A stretch of DNA of 64,000 nt, taken from positions 3,457,932 through 3,521,931 of the forward strand of contig JASKMD010000001.1 of assembly GCA_030144725.1 (NCBI GenBank), read 5' to 3'. The notes under the pieces were generated by a model. That model saw only the letters and a list, made by a program, of their open reading frames with translations, did no database searches and had not been told where the DNA came from. This stretch comes from Haematococcus lacustris. Lineage: Eukaryota; Chlorophyta; Chlorophyceae; Chlamydomonadales; Haematococcaceae. A program made the position numbers and the translations under genes. Shown here in pieces: positions 33,701 through 43,933 of this stretch. Position 1 is the first letter of the stretch, and each line of letters opens with the position of its first letter.

Positions 33701-34653
33701 GCCAGTTGTACTTGGTGTTGTGTAGGGAGGCGTTGAGCTTGGCAAGGCTCTTACGTTGTTTCTTGAGACATTGCTGAGATTGGGCGTGTGAGTATGTAGG
33801 TGTATGTCGTTTCATACATATGCTGATCCAAGTGCAAACACAGGCCAGGTAGGCTATGATTTGCCGGTTCATGTCCAGTTGTTGGATAGGTGTCCAGTTG
33901 GGGTGTCCAAAGGGGGGGTTGGGCATAGGGGTAATGATGGTACAACTTCGGTCCATGTTGTCCATGGCAGTTTTATTAAAAGATGTGACACTGCAGGTGC
34001 ACAACCATGACACTGCAATAAAGTTTGTCTCAATTATCACACTCTTGCCTATGGTGTGGTATCTCAACATGTTCCTAGCATGCTGAGCGGCGTGTCGCTT
34101 ATCAGCCTGCATGGCAGCATGTGAAGCTTGCATCTCCGTGTGAGACGGCTGGTCAAGCCAACCTGTAGCGGTAAGGGTTGGCAGGTGGTGGTGGGGCTGA
34201 GGGGCATGTTGCTTGTCAGCATGCATGACAGCATGTGTATCTTGCATCTTTGTGTCAGGCAGCTGGTCATACCAACCTGCGGCGGTCAAGGCTGGCAGGT
34301 GGTGGTGGGGCTGAGCGGCATGTTGCTTGGCAGCCTGCATGACAGGATGTGTATCTTGCATCTCTGTGTCAGGCAGCTGGTCATACCAACCTGCGGCGGT
34401 CAAGGCTGGCAGGTGGTGGTGGGGCTGAGCGGCATGTTGCATGTCAGCCTGCATGGCAGCATGTGTGTCTCGCATCTCTGTGACAGCTGGCTGGTCCTGC
34501 CAACCTGCAGCGGTCGGGGCTGGCAGGTGGTGGTGGGGCTGGGGGGCATGTTGCTTGTCAGCCTGCATGACAACATGTGAAACTTGCATCTCTGTGTCAG
34601 GCGGCTGGTTATGCCAACCTGTAGCGGTCAGGGCTGGCCGGTGGTGGTGGGGT
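24765..34653 (-). CDS. Dualen polyprotein, copy 2 (5' end in gap)
   Basis: Same ORF as at 4-9828, uninterrupted from the gap edge to the stop at 24765. By eye about a dozen residues differ from copy 1 over roughly 3270, for example Y/C in DRSYTII, Q/R in GDQAWTY, A/T in IRLALGRK and I/T in GCILGAM. No stop or frameshift is seen, and the 2A site, protease triads, YADD, PHD cysteines, RNase H and RLE residues are all kept. Two intact ORFs with so few changes suggest recent activity. The true start lies in or beyond the N run. Confidence 0.92.
34080..34653 (-). repeat. 114-bp repeats of Dualen copy 2
   Basis: Same 38-codon units as at 1-512, with one more unit visible than in copy 1 before the gap. 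Repeat content may be why assembly failed here. Confidence 0.85.
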
Positions 34654-35153
34654 NNNNNNNNNNNNNNNNNNNNNNNNNNNNNNNNNNNNNNNNNNNNNNN
34701 NNNNNNNNNNNNNNNNNNNNNNNNNNNNNNNNNNNNNNNNNNNNNNNNNNNNNNNNNNNNNNNNNNNNNNNNNNNNNNNNNNNNNNNNNNNNNNNNNNNN
34801 NNNNNNNNNNNNNNNNNNNNNNNNNNNNNNNNNNNNNNNNNNNNNNNNNNNNNNNNNNNNNNNNNNNNNNNNNNNNNNNNNNNNNNNNNNNNNNNNNNNN
34901 NNNNNNNNNNNNNNNNNNNNNNNNNNNNNNNNNNNNNNNNNNNNNNNNNNNNNNNNNNNNNNNNNNNNNNNNNNNNNNNNNNNNNNNNNNNNNNNNNNNN
35001 NNNNNNNNNNNNNNNNNNNNNNNNNNNNNNNNNNNNNNNNNNNNNNNNNNNNNNNNNNNNNNNNNNNNNNNNNNNNNNNNNNNNNNNNNNNNNNNNNNNN
35101 NNNNNNNNNNNNNNNNNNNNNNNNNNNNNNNNNNNNNNNNNNNNNNNNNNNNN
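34654..35153. other. Assembly gap (500 N)
   Basis: Exactly 500 N, a conventional size for a gap of unknown length. It hides the 5' UTR and start of Dualen copy 2. Confidence 0.99.
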
Positions 35154-35176
35154 TTTCAAACCGAAAAAGTCTGAAG

Positions 35177-35187
35177 GGGAGTCCCAG
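35177..35187 (+). other. Target site duplication of Dualen copy 2, right
   Basis: GGGAGTCCCAG, the partner of 24644-24654. After it the transposase exon resumes. Confidence 0.85.
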
Positions 35188-37945
35188 TGGTATCAATCGC
35201 TGATACCCCAGCCACGTGAGTGAGACAAAGGCCAACAGCTAGCACCTACAAATGATTCCACCACCTCCCAGTCCGGTCTATCCCTATACAACTTGTACCC
35301 TGCCAAGTGTTATCACCAAACATATGACACCCATTAAGGCAACACATGCGTGATTGTGTGCATGTAGAGCCACCTTGACCAGGGGCATGGGCCACAGCGC
35401 CCTGAAGATGTGCCACAACTGCAACATCAGCAAGCCCCCCAACCCCCCTACAGAGAAGGCGCCCCTTGGCTACGACTCGCCAACGCTGCAGACCCTACCA
35501 AGCTCCAACCGGGAGGTATGGAACACTTGACAAACTCGACAGCATGTGGCAATGAAAACAGACCAAGGATCCCTTGGCACACACCATCCTTGCTTGCGGT
35601 GGCGGACTGCAGGAGTATGTGCTCATCTATGACGTGCGCATGAAGTTCACCCACGAGCAGATCATGGACCGAGGTGCCCCCTTCATCCATGGGTGGTCCC
35701 AAGGCGACCCTAAGGTGGTGGGCTGCCACGCCCAGCCCCTCCTGCCCCTGCTGCTGAAACACCTGGACGCCCGGTTGGCCCACCTGGTGCCTGTGTACCA
35801 CAGCTTCATGTATGGCTTGCTGAAGCACCAGCTGGAGTGGTTCATGAATGCAGATGGCCTTCACATTGATGTGCGGCGTAAGATAGTGAAGCGTGGAGCA
35901 GCCATTCAATCCCCATCTGACTTGGGACGGGACCTGGGAGACCTTGCCAACCGCACGTAAGCCATAAGCATGTAGTGCAGTATGTCATAATCACATCACA
36001 CTGAACGGAAAGGATGTGGACATCTCAAGGTGCATGTCATGACACGCTTAAGATTGCACTGGTGCTGCAATGCCCATGTCATCATGCAGTGGATGGCGCA
36101 TGGAGGACTACAAGCACTGGTATGTGCACTTCTCACCCATCGTGTTGCGTGGCAACCTTTTGCCAGAGCCCTACCGTGGGTTGTGGACAGCCTTGGAGGG
36201 CGCTATGCTGCACTACTTGACACCAGGTAATTTGCAAGCCAACATTTACAGGCACTGTCCCACTGCATGACGACTAGCTCATACCTAACAAAGTGTATAT
36301 GTCTGCCCAATTCAGGCTCGGAGAACAGCGCCACCCCTGCGGGGATGGAGGCAGGCTATGCACATCTGAAGACCTATGCAGCCAGGTTGGAGCGCTGCCG
36401 CCGTGATCCTCAGCTCCCAGCTGCGCATGGAGACAACGAAGGCAAGCTGTCTGTGCCTACTGACCAAGTCTGCCCGAATCTCCACACAACGGCCTGCAGG
36501 TGAGAGTTTAAACAGTAGCATGCAGGCCAACCTTACCCATCAACAATACATGCATGCTGCAGGCAGACCATGCATCAACATGGTATCATGGCTGTGGTGT
36601 GCACAGGCTGTTCATGCAAGAGAGCAATGTGGGCAGGACATACCTGTTTGGCGAGCTTTGGATCGAGCGTGACCTGCATGACTTGAAGTCCATCACCACC
36701 AGCGGCATTCCTGGAGCCCAGCTGGATGCCCACATAGCCATGCGGGTGGCCGGGCATAACGCCAGCAAGAGGCTGCTTGACCGGGCTGAGCCAGAGGCAG
36801 AGCAGGACTACAAGGCCCGTCTGAAGGACGAGCTGACACAGGACGGGCAGCAGGCCCTGCTGCTGGGAGCGGGCAGTGCAGAGTGCCCACTGCAGAACAG
36901 CCCGGGAGCCATGATGAGGGGCTGCATGAAGGCAGTCCAGGATCTGCAGAAAAGCGACGAGGCCACCCCATGGCGCCCATGGCACGTCAAGCAGGTGTTC
37001 GGTGAGGTCTTAACCCCAGGGGAGGCAGAGGAGGAGGCCAAGGAGGATCAACGGGTCGCTGACCCTGCACCCCCGTATCCGGTGCGGTACTACCAGCGGG
37101 CAGACTGCAATGGCACCATTGTGTTCAGCAGTGTGTACAAACGCCCCTCAACCCGCAACAACACCTGGGTCAGAATCCCGTTCGAGCTAGATGACGACAG
37201 GTGGGCCATTTGGGCTGGCCATGTGCAGTTCTGGGTTCGTCTGGAGCACCCCAAACTGCCTGGGGTGTTCCTACGCCTAGCAGTCAGCCGCATCTACTTG
37301 ACCCGCCCTACATCCCACCCCTCATGTTTGGCAGCAACTGGTCGGGCTGTTCCCAGGCCACAGCAGGCAGCAGGAGCTGGAGCAGCAGCTGAGGCAGGAG
37401 GTCAGGGGGGAGAGCCACCAGGAGACGGGAATGCAGAAGGGGCTGCTGGGCCCAGCGGTATAGGTGGACCACAGCAGCACAGGTCAGCAAAGCGTGGGGT
37501 GGTACAGGCAGCAGCGGAGGCAGCCAGCACAGGTGGCACCAGGAAGTCCCAGAGGCTTGCAGCCGGTGCATCACAGCGGCAGGCTGACCCCCTTCCACCT
37601 GTTGAGGAGCGCCCGCAGCAGTCAGCCATGGGCAGCATGCACCAGGGCTATGGAGATCAGCATTGGTATATGTTTGATGCCACCAAGATCTTCACAGTCT
37701 TTGTGACCAGCTTTGAGGATGGGGAGGGCTACGGCCGTATGTTCTTTGTGCCAGCGCACAGCCTCAGCCGCAGCTAGTCATACATCAGTCACGGTGCTGC
37801 ACCCAGTAAGAACGGATGACAGAATAGATGCTTGTAATGCTGTTCCTGTTCTGTGGTTGTTGGGGCTGCGTCACTGTCATGTTGCTGCTGCTGCCACTGT
37901 CACACCATCAGCATTTAGTGATAGAATGCCTTAGCTACCTAGCGG

Positions 37946-38397
37946 TATGACCTGTAGGACCCTGTAGGCGTGCGGCAGAACCCTGTAGACGTGTGTCGCA
38001 GGACCCTGTAGGCGTGCGGCAGAACCCTGTAGACGTGGGTCGTAGGACCCTGTAGGCGTGCGGCAGAACCCTGTAGCCTAATGTCGCAGGACCCTGTAGG
38101 CGTGCGGCAGAACCCTGTAGTCGTGTGACGCAGGACCCTGTAGGCGTGCGGCAGAACCCTGTAGACGTGGGTAACAGGACCCTGTAGGCGTGCGGCAGAA
38201 CCCTGTAGAAGAAGGTCGCAGGACCCTGTAGCCGAGCGGCAGAACCCTGTAGACGTGGGTAACAGGACCCTGTAGGCGTGCGGCAGAACCCTGTGGACAT
38301 GTGTCATAGGACCCTGTAGCTGTGAGGCAGAACCCTGTAGTCGTGTGACGCAGGACCCTGTAGGCGTGCGGCAGAACCCTGTAGTCGAGGGTCGCAG
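37946..38397 (+). repeat. Right subterminal array, first part (44-bp units)
   Basis: Units of 44 bp made of two half-units, AGGACCCTGTAGGCGTGCGG and CAGAACCCTGTAGACGTGTG, about ten copies. The array is cut by Gypsy-2 and continues at 43934. It is the reverse complement of the 44-bp units at 19330-19940. Confidence 0.92.
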
Positions 38398-38698
38398 TGT
38401 AAAGTGCACACCTCAGGAGGTGATTGCCGCTTCGCGTCGTCTGGGCTGTCTCGTGAATGCGAGCCGTCGCGGGACGCGGGGTTACACGTGTAGTGTGAGA
38501 TTTGGCAGGTAAAGACTAGCGGACATTGCGTCCGTGAGTACAACTGGTTCGATTCCAGGGAGCCCCGTTCTAAGCTCTAGCCATTCTCGCAACACACCGC
38601 TGTAACCCAACACCCTAGTCGGAAGTCTCCGCCTCGACTGGACCGGCCTTCGAGCTTGTGTCAAAAGGTCATCTGACGTTGCGTCCCCGCACGTTACA
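38398..38698 (+). repeat. Gypsy-2 5' LTR
   Basis: 301 bp, TGTAAAG to CGTTACA. Contains a tRNA-like segment: an anticodon-type arm with 5-bp stem and 7-nt loop (GCGGA-CATTGCG-TCCGT) followed by a T-arm, CTGG-TTCGATT-CCAG, with B-box at 38546-38556. Confidence 0.95.
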
Positions 38699-38700
38699 GC

Positions 38701-38713
38701 TGGTTTCCGACCC
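38701..38713 (+). other. Gypsy-2 primer-binding site
   Basis: TGGTTTCCGACCC begins two bases after the LTR and shares its first 12 bases with that of Gypsy-1. Confidence 0.75.
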
Positions 38714-38742
38714 CGAGCATTTAAGCTCGCGGTCCAGTCAAC

Positions 38743-39740
38743 ATGACTTCAACTACCCAAAATGTCGCTTCGGCGAATAGGACCAATGGCGCCTCTGGCG
38801 TCCTTCCTCCAGCTGCAGCTGTTGTAGCTACAGCGGAGACGGGTCCCGCATATGGTGCGGCACCGGAACCGGGCGAGGTAATTGCAGGAGTTTTGCATTC
38901 GCAGGAGCTTTGCAGGTCGATGGAAGATGTGTTGGACGATAATGGATTAGTCCAGTTCGACAGTCCTTCGACCCCAAATCGCCTCACTTCTGCGGCAGCT
39001 GGTCGCGGCCGGTACAAGGGTGAGTCCTCCTGCGGCTAAGCGTGCTGCTGGTGTTGCTTTGCTCCCAGTCAGCCCTAGACCAGCTAGGAGGCCTGTCGCT
39101 GTCGCACATGTCTCGACATTGCTTGCCAAGCCTCTGTCGGACGCATTGCGTGCATTGCAACACTTGTATGCCGCTCTGCAAAAGCTTGATGTGCAGAGCG
39201 ATGTTGCCTCGATATCTGCGGGCACTTCGAACCCTAGCACGCTTGCTCCGGGAAAGGTATGCCGGTGTTCACCCCGCTGCTGCACCCCTGCCTGCTGTTG
39301 CCACTGTCACTGCTGGTCATGACTCCAACTCATGTCGCGGGTTGCCCGTGACTGAGCGGTGGACTGCTGCCGGTTCGGCCTTTGGCCACCGTGCACTGTC
39401 CGGAGGACCCAGTAGCACATTGTGTTGCACATGGCCTTGACCCTGTCCTTGCTCTGCCCTCATATCTGCTTGGCTTGGACTGCATGACAGATGTCATCTT
39501 GGTCAGTGTGGTTGAACGTGGTCCTGCTGCCAAGGACCTGCATGCCCTTGTGGCCCCCACTTTGGATGAAGCCATTAAGGCTGCCATCACCAACCACAAG
39601 GCCCTTGTGGCTGCTGCTGGCTCTGGTGTGCATCCTGCCTCAAGGCGCCCGGCTGCTGTTGTGCACCATGTGGCCCAAGCACAACATGGGGTTTTGCGGT
39701 TGGCCAGGTACCCTCTCCCACCTCTTGATTGTCATACCAT
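38743..39740 (+). pseudogene. gag: Gypsy-2 gag remnant
   Basis: The ATG at 38743 opens a gag-like Ala/Thr-rich start that stops at 39039. A second frame from about 39020 continues with a helical segment (LSDALRALQHLYAALQKL). A third segment near 39480-39660 (VAPTLDEAIKAAITNHKALV) resembles the Gypsy-1 capsid end (EPTLTDAIQAAVNGQKVLF). The rest of the capsid, the zinc knuckle and the protease active site are not found. The gag is broken by frame changes and an internal deletion. Confidence 0.75.
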
Positions 39741-39748
39741 GAGCCCAT

Positions 39749-42700
39749 GTGATAGTGAGGGCCCCCCTCCTGTCCATGGCTGCTGCTGCCATTGTAGTTT
39801 GTGTTGCTGTCATGTCACACCACATGTCATGTCACACCAAAACTGTGCTCAGTACTCTGAGGCTTGCTTTGTGTGTGAACCTGCCCATTTGTTGTATGCT
39901 GCATATGTGGCATGAGGCCGTGATGTCATACCAAGACAAGACTCTCAGCCTGGCATGTGACAAGGGTGAGCCTGTAGTGCTGCCATGTCCCCCTGCTGAT
40001 AAGTCTGAGTCAGGGCAGTCTGCTGTAAGCAACCCTGCTTCTTTCCTGGTCAATGCTCTACGTGCAAAACCCCCGCTGGCTTCTGCAAAAGTTGCTGCCA
40101 GGTGGTTACGAAAAGGAGGCACAGGTGTCCTGGCCCTGATCACTGTGGACAATTCAAGTACCCCTGATCCAGCTCCAGCTGAACCTGACCTACCTCCAGG
40201 TGTGTCCCAGGCACTCAATGCTTTGCTGGATGAGTATGCTGATGTGTTTGCACCCATCACATCTCTGCCACCTGAGCGTCCTGTGGGCCATGCCATCCCC
40301 CTTGTGCCTGATGCACGACCCTCTGTGGTACCTCAATACCGCATGAGCCAGGAAGAGCATGCTGAGCTGAAGAAGCAGGTGCAGGACCTACTTGCCAAGG
40401 GCATGATAGAACCAAGCTCCAGTCCTTTTGCTGCTCCTATCCTGTTTGTCAAGAAGAAGTCTGGTGAGTTACGCATGTGCCTTGATTACCGTCATCTCAA
40501 CAAGATCACCATCAGGGATCAGTATCCACTGCCCAGGATTGATGACTTGTTTGATAAGCTGTCAGGTTGCACTGTGTTTTCTTCCCTAGACCTTCAAGCA
40601 GGTTACAACCAGATCAGGATCACCCCTGAAGATGTGCCCAAGACGGCCTTCAGGACCCCTGACGGCCACTACCAGTTCAAGGTACTGTCCTTTGGGCTCT
40701 GCAATGCACCTGCTACATTCCAGCGTGTCATGAATGATGCCTTTGCACCAGTCCTGAACCAGTGTGCCCTGGTGTACCTGGATGACATCTTGGTCATGTC
40801 CAAATCTGTGGACGAGCATTTGCAGCATCTCAGAAAGGTCTTTGACCTCCTGAGGCTCAACAAGCTCTTTGCCAAGCAGTCCAAATGTGAATTCATGCGT
40901 ACCACGCTGAAATTCCTTGGCCATGTCATCTTTGCTGGTGCTATTGCTGTGGACCCTGAGAAAATCAAGAGCATTTCTTCCTGGCCTGTGCCTCAATCCC
41001 TGCAACAGCTCCAGTCATTCCTAGGTGCTGCTAATTTTGTGCGCAAATTTGTGCATAATTTCAGTGTCCTAGCTGCACCTCTCACAGATCTGTGTGGCAA
41101 AGCTGGTGACTCACTTCTGTGGCACAATTGGCCTGCTGATGAGCTGAAAGCCTTTGCTTCCCTCAAAGCTGTTGTTGCCCAGGTCCCCATGCTACGTCTA
41201 CCTGATCACACCCAGCCCTTCCAGGTCTACTGTGATGCCTCACTCCAAGGAGTAGGAGCAGTCCTGATGCAAGATGGCTACCCCCTTGCATACCTCAGCA
41301 AGAAGCTTTCTTCTGCTGAGCGTAACTACACCACTGGTGAGCAAGAGCTTCTTGCCCTCATCACTGCATGCAAGGAGTGGAGGTGTTACCTTGAGGGTGT
41401 ACCATTCACACTCTTCACCGATCATAAGCCTTTGACTGCTCTGCCCACCCAGAAGGTGCTGTCTAGACGTCAGGCTAGGTGGATGGAGTTTCTGTCACGG
41501 TTTACATTTGACCTGCAGTACCTGCCAGGTGATGCTAATCCTGCTGACCCACTGTCCCGGATACCTGCTGGACCCCAGGACTGTGCCATGGTGTGTGTTG
41601 TTACCACCCGGCGGCAAGCTAAACAGTCTTTGGAGAGTGGGGAAGTGCGTGTGGCGCAGGCTCTGCCCCAGGTTCCACCTGTGGGTACTCCCTCAAATGC
41701 CCCCACTGCCGTTGATGCTTTGGCCCCCCGGCCCACAGTGTCTGATAACCCTGTTGCTGCTCACCATAGTAGGCTCCCTGAGCTTGAGGCCCCATCTGCT
41801 GCTGACACCTCAGTGCACTATCCTGCAGCTCCTGCCCACCCATTGGAACTGGCTGATCACCTGGTCCATGGTTACCGGCTTGACCCTGCGTTTACTGCTG
41901 AAGCTGACTTGTCTGGCATGTACATGGACGACCATGGCCTGTGGCGGCGCACTGGCAAGGGCACAGTGATGGTTCCCAATGACCCTGAACTGCGTGAGTA
42001 CATTCTGCATGAAATGCATGATGCTGCCTATGCTGGTCATGTGGGTATAACCAAAACCCTTGAGAGGCTGTCACGAGTGTTCTACTGGGACACCATGCGT
42101 GCTGATGTCAGGCACTATGTCACTACCTGTGATGCCTGCCAGCGTGACAAGTCCTCCACACTGAAGCCTGGTGGCCTACTCAACCCACTGTCCATTCCAG
42201 ATTACCGTTGGGAGTCAGTGTCAATGGACCTGATCACCAAGCTGCCATCTGCTTCACATGGGTTTGATGCCATCTGTGTCTTTGTTGACAGGCTCAGTAA
42301 GATGGTGCACTTTGTGCCCTGCAAGGAGAGCATGAATGCCAAGGGCTTTGCCCGTCTGTTTGTTGACAATGTCTTCAAACTGCATGGCCTGCCAAAAGAC
42401 ATGGTCTCTGACCGTGGTCCCCATTTCCACAACACTTTCTGGCACCATGTGCAGAAGTTGCTGGGCATGAGGGGATCCCTGTCTTCCTCCTATCACCCTC
42501 AGTCTGATGGCCAGACTGAGAGGTACAACCGTGTGTTGGAAGAGATGCTACGTCATTACATCTCTCCCACCCAAGCTGATTGGCCTGACTATCTGTCACT
42601 TGCTGAGTTTGCTGTGAACAACTCATGGCAAGAGTCCATCAAGTCTACACCGTTCCTGGTTAATACCGGACAGTCCCCCATTACCCCTATGCTCCACTCT

Positions 42701-43273
42701 CTACCTGACAAGGGGCGGTGCCCTGAAGGCCTGTCCTATGCTACTTGGTGGCAGGAGGCTGTGGCTAAGGCCAAGCTATGCATGCAGACTGCTCAGCAAC
42801 GTCAAGCTGCCTATGCCAACCAGGACCGTCGAGAGGTGCATTACAAGGTGGGTCAAATGGTCCTGCTCAGCACTAAGAACATGAGGTTGAAGCCAGGCAA
42901 AGCACGTAAGCTGCTGCCACGTTTTGTGGGGCCCTTCAAAGTGCTTGGTTTGGTTGGTCAGGTTGCAGTGAACCTGCAGCTGCCTGCCTCCATGTCACGT
43001 CTTCACCCTGTGTTCCATGTGTCACTCATCAAACCCTACACTGGCACTGATGTGGGCTTCATGCCTCCGCCTGTTGAGTGGCTTGATGAGGAGCCTGTGT
43101 ACTATGTTGAGCGTCTGCTGGACCACAGACATGTGCATGCAGGAAAGGCCAAGGAGTACCTGGTGCAGTGGGAAGGCTATGATGCCGACCACAACACCTG
43201 GGAGCCACGTTCCAACTTGGTTGGCTGTGACAAGATCCTGGCTGAGTACAATGCAGCTCACAACCTGAAGTAA
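39749..43273 (+). CDS. pol: Gypsy-2 Pol: RT, RNase H, integrase, chromodomain (protease missing)
   Basis: 1174 codons. Similarity to the other Pol proteins starts only at about 39925; before that the ORF is not gag-pol-like, so the annotated start is merely the first ATG. RT (YLDDILVMS near 40776), RNase H (VYCDASLQG near 41226, FTDHKPL), integrase zinc domain (CDACQRDKS), core (FVDRLSKM, VSDRGPHF, YHPQSDGQTERYN) and a chromodomain at the C terminus (YLVQWEGYDADHNTWEP). All visible catalytic residues are present. The DSGA protease motif seen in Gypsy-1 and -3 is absent. Confidence 0.9.
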   Translation: MIVRAPLLSMAAAAIVVCVAVMSHHMSCHTKTVLSTLRLALCVNLPICCMLHMWHEAVMSYQDKTLSLACDKGEPVVLPCPPADKSESGQSAVSNPASFLVNALRAKPPLASAKVAARWLRKGGTGVLALITVDNSSTPDPAPAEPDLPPGVSQALNALLDEYADVFAPITSLPPERPVGHAIPLVPDARPSVVPQYRMSQEEHAELKKQVQDLLAKGMIEPSSSPFAAPILFVKKKSGELRMCLDYRHLNKITIRDQYPLPRIDDLFDKLSGCTVFSSLDLQAGYNQIRITPEDVPKTAFRTPDGHYQFKVLSFGLCNAPATFQRVMNDAFAPVLNQCALVYLDDILVMSKSVDEHLQHLRKVFDLLRLNKLFAKQSKCEFMRTTLKFLGHVIFAGAIAVDPEKIKSISSWPVPQSLQQLQSFLGAANFVRKFVHNFSVLAAPLTDLCGKAGDSLLWHNWPADELKAFASLKAVVAQVPMLRLPDHTQPFQVYCDASLQGVGAVLMQDGYPLAYLSKKLSSAERNYTTGEQELLALITACKEWRCYLEGVPFTLFTDHKPLTALPTQKVLSRRQARWMEFLSRFTFDLQYLPGDANPADPLSRIPAGPQDCAMVCVVTTRRQAKQSLESGEVRVAQALPQVPPVGTPSNAPTAVDALAPRPTVSDNPVAAHHSRLPELEAPSAADTSVHYPAAPAHPLELADHLVHGYRLDPAFTAEADLSGMYMDDHGLWRRTGKGTVMVPNDPELREYILHEMHDAAYAGHVGITKTLERLSRVFYWDTMRADVRHYVTTCDACQRDKSSTLKPGGLLNPLSIPDYRWESVSMDLITKLPSASHGFDAICVFVDRLSKMVHFVPCKESMNAKGFARLFVDNVFKLHGLPKDMVSDRGPHFHNTFWHHVQKLLGMRGSLSSSYHPQSDGQTERYNRVLEEMLRHYISPTQADWPDYLSLAEFAVNNSWQESIKSTPFLVNTGQSPITPMLHSLPDKGRCPEGLSYATWWQEAVAKAKLCMQTAQQRQAAYANQDRREVHYKVGQMVLLSTKNMRLKPGKARKLLPRFVGPFKVLGLVGQVAVNLQLPASMSRLHPVFHVSLIKPYTGTDVGFMPPPVEWLDEEPVYYVERLLDHRHVHAGKAKEYLVQWEGYDADHNTWEPRSNLVGCDKILAEYNAAHNLK

Positions 43274-43347
43274 GTCCTAGGCCATGCATGCTGGTATGCT
43301 GCTGGACTATGGCATTCTCAGCATGCTTGTACCTCTGGTCAGCTGCT

Positions 43348-43452
43348 AGTGCAGTCACGAGTGCATTCACGAGTGCAGTCAAGAGTGCAGTCAAGAGTGC
43401 AGTCACGAGTGCAGTCAAGAGTGCAGTCACGAGTGCAGTCACGAGTGCAGTC
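43348..43452 (+). repeat. 12-bp minisatellite in the Gypsy-2 3' region
   Basis: About eight to nine copies of GAGTGCAGTCAC/A between the pol stop and the polypurine tract. The remaining untranslated stretch to 43619 shows no gene. Confidence 0.8.
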
Positions 43453-43619
43453 ACTACCTGTGTGGTTATGGTTTCCCTGTGTCTAGTCGGCACGATGGTC
43501 TTTGACCGCTCCCTGAGCTGTGACCTGGTGTGCCCTTTGGGTTGCCCAGTAGCTAAATTAGCATGCTGTAGGCAATGCGAGTCACGTGGTTTCACCCGTG
43601 GCGGAACGGAAGCCCCTTT

Positions 43620-43632
43620 GGAGGGGGAGGAA
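43620..43632 (+). other. Gypsy-2 polypurine tract
   Basis: GGAGGGGGAGGAA immediately before the 3' LTR, identical to Gypsy-1. Confidence 0.85.
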
Positions 43633-43933
43633 TGTAAAGTGCACACCTCAGGAGGTGATTGCCGCTTCGCGTCGTCTGGGCTGTCTCGTGAATGCGAGCC
43701 GTCGCGGGACGCGGGGTTACACGTGTAGTGTAAGATTTGGCAGGTAAAGACTAGCGGACATTGCGTCCGTGAGTACAACTGGTTCGATTCCAGGGAGCCC
43801 CGTTCTAAGCTCTAGCCATTCTCGCAACACACCGCTGTAACCCAACACCCTAGTCGGAAGTCTCCGCCTCGACTGGACCGGCCTTCGAGCTTGTGTCAAA
43901 AGGTCATCTGACGTTGCGTCCCCGCACGTTACA
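43633..43933 (+). repeat. Gypsy-2 3' LTR
   Basis: 301 bp, followed by the target duplication CGCAG at 43934-43938, after which the 44-bp array resumes in phase. Confidence 0.95.

Larger units (their letters stand above)
24655..35176 (-). mobile_element. Dualen/RandI-type retrotransposon, copy 2 (contains 500-N gap)
   Basis: Nearly full element in reverse orientation, with the TTC tail at 24655-24671 (seen as AAG) and the 5' end at 35176 (reads CCTTCAGACTTTTTCGG on the minus strand). Flanked by an 11-bp duplication of the target. It lies in a transposase exon. Only the stretch next to the 5' end is missing, behind the gap 34654-35153. With copy 1 it forms an inverted repeat of about 9.9 kb separated by 14.7 kb. 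Confidence 0.93.
23859..37777 (+). pseudogene. TNP2-like CACTA transposase, multi-exon, interrupted by Dualen copy 2
   Basis: Exons inferred from splice sites: about 23859-23934 (CDYCETPRF, like the Cys pair of Transposase_21), 24024-24176, 24274-24654 continued at 35188-35215, 35383-35515 (CHNCNISKP), 35613-35956, 36090-36226 (EDYKHWYVHFSPIVLRGNLL, DUF4218-like), 36316-36499, and 36563-37777 (FGELWIERDLHDLKS, then FLRLAVSRIYL). The segment MIGVDWMTLGKNGTWSVGVI and the following region match the usual course of TNP2 transposases, which cut and paste CACTA elements. The terminal exon carries a Gly/Ala/Gln-rich insert near 37330-37620. The exon hit by Dualen reads on in frame if the insertion and one target copy are ignored, to a consensus donor GTGAGT at 35216. 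Some exon limits are uncertain. Upstream exons with the start codon were not found. Confidence 0.65.
38398..43933 (+). mobile_element. Gypsy-2: chromovirus-like LTR retrotransposon with damaged gag
   Basis: 5536 bp with two 301-bp LTRs, flanked by CGCAG at 38393-38397 and 43934-43938. One LTR difference was noticed (G/A in tagtgtRagattt). Primer-binding site and polypurine tract are intact. pol from RT to chromodomain is open, but gag and protease have lost internal parts, so it probably depends on other copies. Confidence 0.95.

Noticed and set aside
34441..35235. ORFs running through the N block
   Set aside because: N bases hide stops, so these are artefacts of the gap.
43288..43728. ORF over the 12-bp repeats and 3' LTR of Gypsy-2
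   Set aside because: It translates a minisatellite and LTR sequence; no domain.
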